This document shows, piece by piece, positions 62,320 through 64,000 of a DNA stretch of 64,000 nt. Under the pieces are notes generated by a model. It made no database searches. It saw only the letters and a program-made list of their open reading frames with translations, and was not told the origin of the DNA. Made by a program: the position numbers and the translations under genes. Numbering within the stretch: the stretch's first letter is position 1; each line of letters starts with the position of its first letter. The stretch comes from JALYNX01 sp963746905 (GTDB lineage: Bacteria > Actinomycetota > Acidimicrobiia > Spongiisociales > ZC4RG35), in assembly GCA_963746905.1 (NCBI GenBank), contig CAVVCY010000002.1:1-64000 (forward strand), read 5' to 3'.

Positions 62320-63611
62320 GCCGAGTTCTGGTCCTCGGAGCGGGGGTCTCCGGGCTCGCCGCGGCCCGGCTGGCTCGGGGCCGGGGCATGTCGGTGACGA
62401 TGTACGCCGAAGATGACTCGCCCGAGGCTCTGAGTCACGGCTTCGCCTTGGCGACCGGTGGCTGGGATCCGGTTCTCCTCACCGGAGTCGATTTTGTCAT
62501 CACCAGCCCGGGCTTCTCGGAGCGGTCATTGCCCATCGTTGAGTCGCTCGAGTGGGGCATCCCGGTGTGGAGCGAGATCGAGTTCGCCTGGCGTCACTTG
62601 ACCAAGCCAATAGCTGCAGTGACCGGCACCAACGGCAAGACGACAGTGACCGAGGCCACGTCGGCGATGCTCGAAGCTTCGGGAGTCGACTCACCGGCTG
62701 CGGGCAACATCGGATCGCCACTGTCCGACTTCGTCGACCAGACATCAGATTCGCTCGTGGTCGAGGTGTCCTCGTTCCAGCTCAGGTTCACCGAGGCGTT
62801 TCACCCGGTAGCGGCGGCGATAACCAATGTTGCCGTCGACCATCTCGATTGGCACGGGTCCGAGATCTCATATCGGAGCGCCAAAGCCAAGGTCTTCTCC
62901 AATCAGGATGAGGGTGACCTTCTCGTCTTCGACGCCGACGACGACGGAGCGTCCTCCCTTGTGAGGGGTGCGGCCAGTGAGCTCTACCCGGTGTCGGGAA
63001 CCCGCCTCCCCGAGGGCGGTGGTGGGGTAGAAGGTGGGCAGCTCCGGGTGGGGCCTGTGGAGGTGCCCATCGACCACCTGGTCTCTGGAGACCCGGTACA
63101 TCTCGTTGATCTTGCCATCGCGTCGGCACTCGCCCTTCGCATGGGGGCAACCTCGGACGGAGTGGCAAAAGCGGCGATGGCTTTTTCCCCAGGTGCCCAT
63201 CGACGGAGCCTGGTGGCGACCATCGACGATGTTGCCTGGATCGATGACTCGAAGGCCACCAACCCTCACGCCGCGATTGCCTCGATCCGGTCACATGATT
63301 CTGTGATCCTGATCGCCGGTGGCCTGGCGAAGGGCCTGGATCCACGGCCCCTGGCCGGGGAGCCCAACGTCCGCGCCGTGATCGGGATCGGTTCCGAAGG
63401 CCCGGTGTTGGTGGAAGCGGCAGGTCTTCGAGGTCATCTCGCGGTGACCCTGGAGCGGGCGATCGATCTGGCGGCCACCCTGGCTGAGCCGGGAGACACG
63501 GTGCTCCTGGCGCCGGGATGCGCCAGCTTCGATCAGTTCAGGTCCTATGCCGAGCGGGGCGACCGGTTCGCCTCCATGGTGAGGGAGCGAGTAGGAGGGC
63601 GAGGAGCATGA
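62316..63611 (+). CDS. murD: UDP-MurNAc-L-alanine:D-glutamate ligase
   Basis: 431 residues. N-terminal Rossmann part (VLVLGAGVSGLAAARLARGRG), ATP site AVTGTNGKTTVTEA, substrate DHLDWHG and the late Lys/Asp (DDSKATNPHA). Adds D-Glu to UDP-MurNAc-L-Ala. Confidence 0.95.
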   Translation: MSRVLVLGAGVSGLAAARLARGRGMSVTMYAEDDSPEALSHGFALATGGWDPVLLTGVDFVITSPGFSERSLPIVESLEWGIPVWSEIEFAWRHLTKPIAAVTGTNGKTTVTEATSAMLEASGVDSPAAGNIGSPLSDFVDQTSDSLVVEVSSFQLRFTEAFHPVAAAITNVAVDHLDWHGSEISYRSAKAKVFSNQDEGDLLVFDADDDGASSLVRGAASELYPVSGTRLPEGGGGVEGGQLRVGPVEVPIDHLVSGDPVHLVDLAIASALALRMGATSDGVAKAAMAFSPGAHRRSLVATIDDVAWIDDSKATNPHAAIASIRSHDSVILIAGGLAKGLDPRPLAGEPNVRAVIGIGSEGPVLVEAAGLRGHLAVTLERAIDLAATLAEPGDTVLLAPGCASFDQFRSYAERGDRFASMVRERVGGRGA

Positions 63612-64000
63612 CGGCCAATGTGACTTCGATCGCCAAGATGCGGGCTGCCGCGCGTGACCACGCGGAGCGAATCAAGGTCAACAACCGAACTGCTACCACC
63701 TTGTTGGTCCTTGTCGTCGTCCTGGTTGTGATCGGTCTCGGCGCCACTCAATCGGCATCGTCGGCGGTCGCTATCGAAGAGGCCCAGGATCGGTTCTTCT
63801 TCTTCAAACGACAACTGGTCGGGGTTGGGATCGGGACGGCTGCCTTGCTCGTTGCGAGTCGGGTGCCGTATCGGTTCTACCGCAAGATCGCAATCCCCTT
63901 CTTCCTGGTGACCGTTGCCCTGCTCGGCGCGGTCCTGGCCGTGGGCCCGGTGATCGGCGGCGCCCAGCGTTGGCTCCCGGTTGCAGGTTTCAGCTTCCAG
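63608..64000 (+). CDS. ftsW: FtsW (SEDS-family glycosyltransferase), 3' part outside window
   Basis: 131 residues visible from ATG 63608 (ATGA overlap with murD). N-terminal cytoplasmic extension of about 32 residues before the first helix (TTLLVLVVVLVVIGLGATQS), further helices, and GAQRWLPVAGFSFQ, the SEDS loop start. Polymerises septal glycan with FtsI. Cut by the window end. Confidence 0.92.
   Translation, partial: MTANVTSIAKMRAAARDHAERIKVNNRTATTLLVLVVVLVVIGLGATQSASSAVAIEEAQDRFFFFKRQLVGVGIGTAALLVASRVPYRFYRKIAIPFFLVTVALLGAVLAVGPVIGGAQRWLPVAGFSFQ

Noticed and set aside
1..64000. CRISPR arrays, transposons, integrases or prophage genes
   Set aside because: No regularly spaced direct repeats, transposase or integrase motifs were found on either strand.

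Overview
The window reads as chromosomal DNA of a high-GC member of the Actinomycetota, most likely an uncultured or environmental lineage near Acidimicrobiia. This is inferred from several signs: an actinobacterial-type SOS box (CGAAC-N4-GTTCG), a DUF3040 protein, the TgpA/DUF58/MoxR triad, a DEDD-exonuclease/GIY-YIG nuclease, a F420-type LLM oxidoreductase, a MurE with the meso-DAP motif DNPR, and many GTG starts with ATGA/GTGA gene overlaps. No rRNA, CRISPR array, prophage or insertion sequence was seen. The RNA genes are one tRNA-Val(UAC) and rnpB.

Layout. 1-5341 (minus): a polysaccharide/export-type region with a secreted beta-propeller-like protein, two P-loop kinases (one fused to a nucleotidyltransferase-like domain) and an ABC-2 exporter. 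The first 3.5 kb is full of frameshifts, so its three genes survive only as shifted pieces. 5.5-8.7 kb (plus): glycosyltransferase, polysaccharide deacetylase, tRNA-Val and a peptidoglycan amidase with VCBS-like repeats. 8.7-22.2 kb: mixed metabolism and housekeeping, including a 3-hydroxyproline dehydratase-type protein, Nif3, a zinc-ribbon coiled coil, a F420 oxidoreductase, a large lipoprotein with one frameshift, SRAP peptidase, trehalose phosphatase, a CBS/DUF294 protein, rnpB, aquaporin and hydrolases. 22.2-28.4 kb (minus): a complete System I cytochrome c maturation operon, ccmABCDEFHG, with two frameshifts in ccmF. 28.4-31.5 kb (minus): an SOS-controlled nuclease, a SpoU methyltransferase and a nitroreductase.

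31.6-45.9 kb (plus): a UspA-like protein, an alpha/beta hydrolase, an osmoprotectant ABC importer (ATPase, two permeases, binding protein), small proteins, a metallophosphoesterase, a tightly coupled SRPBCC/Get3/small-helix/YkvA operon, threonine aldolase, and the type II fatty acid cluster fabD-fabH-fabG-acpP-fabF. 46-55.9 kb: membrane proteins, a histidine phosphatase, DNA polymerase IV, DUF3040, a MerR-like regulator, the moxR-DUF58-tgpA operon, two linked unknown genes and an HNH nuclease.

55.9-64 kb (plus): the division and cell wall (dcw) cluster mraZ-rsmH-ftsL-ftsI-murE-mraY-murD-ftsW, with ftsW cut by the window end. murF is absent from its usual place between murE and mraY. A well-formed promoter with phased MraZ boxes precedes mraZ, and a 13-bp perfect inverted repeat covers the ribosome-binding region of rsmH.

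No wholly new defence or mobile system was found. The strongest candidates for a second look are the mraZ operator/promoter, the rsmH inverted repeat, the SOS box on the DEDD/GIY-YIG gene, the Get3 operon, the missing murF, a cysteine-rich FtsI, and System I cytochrome maturation in an actinobacterial setting.
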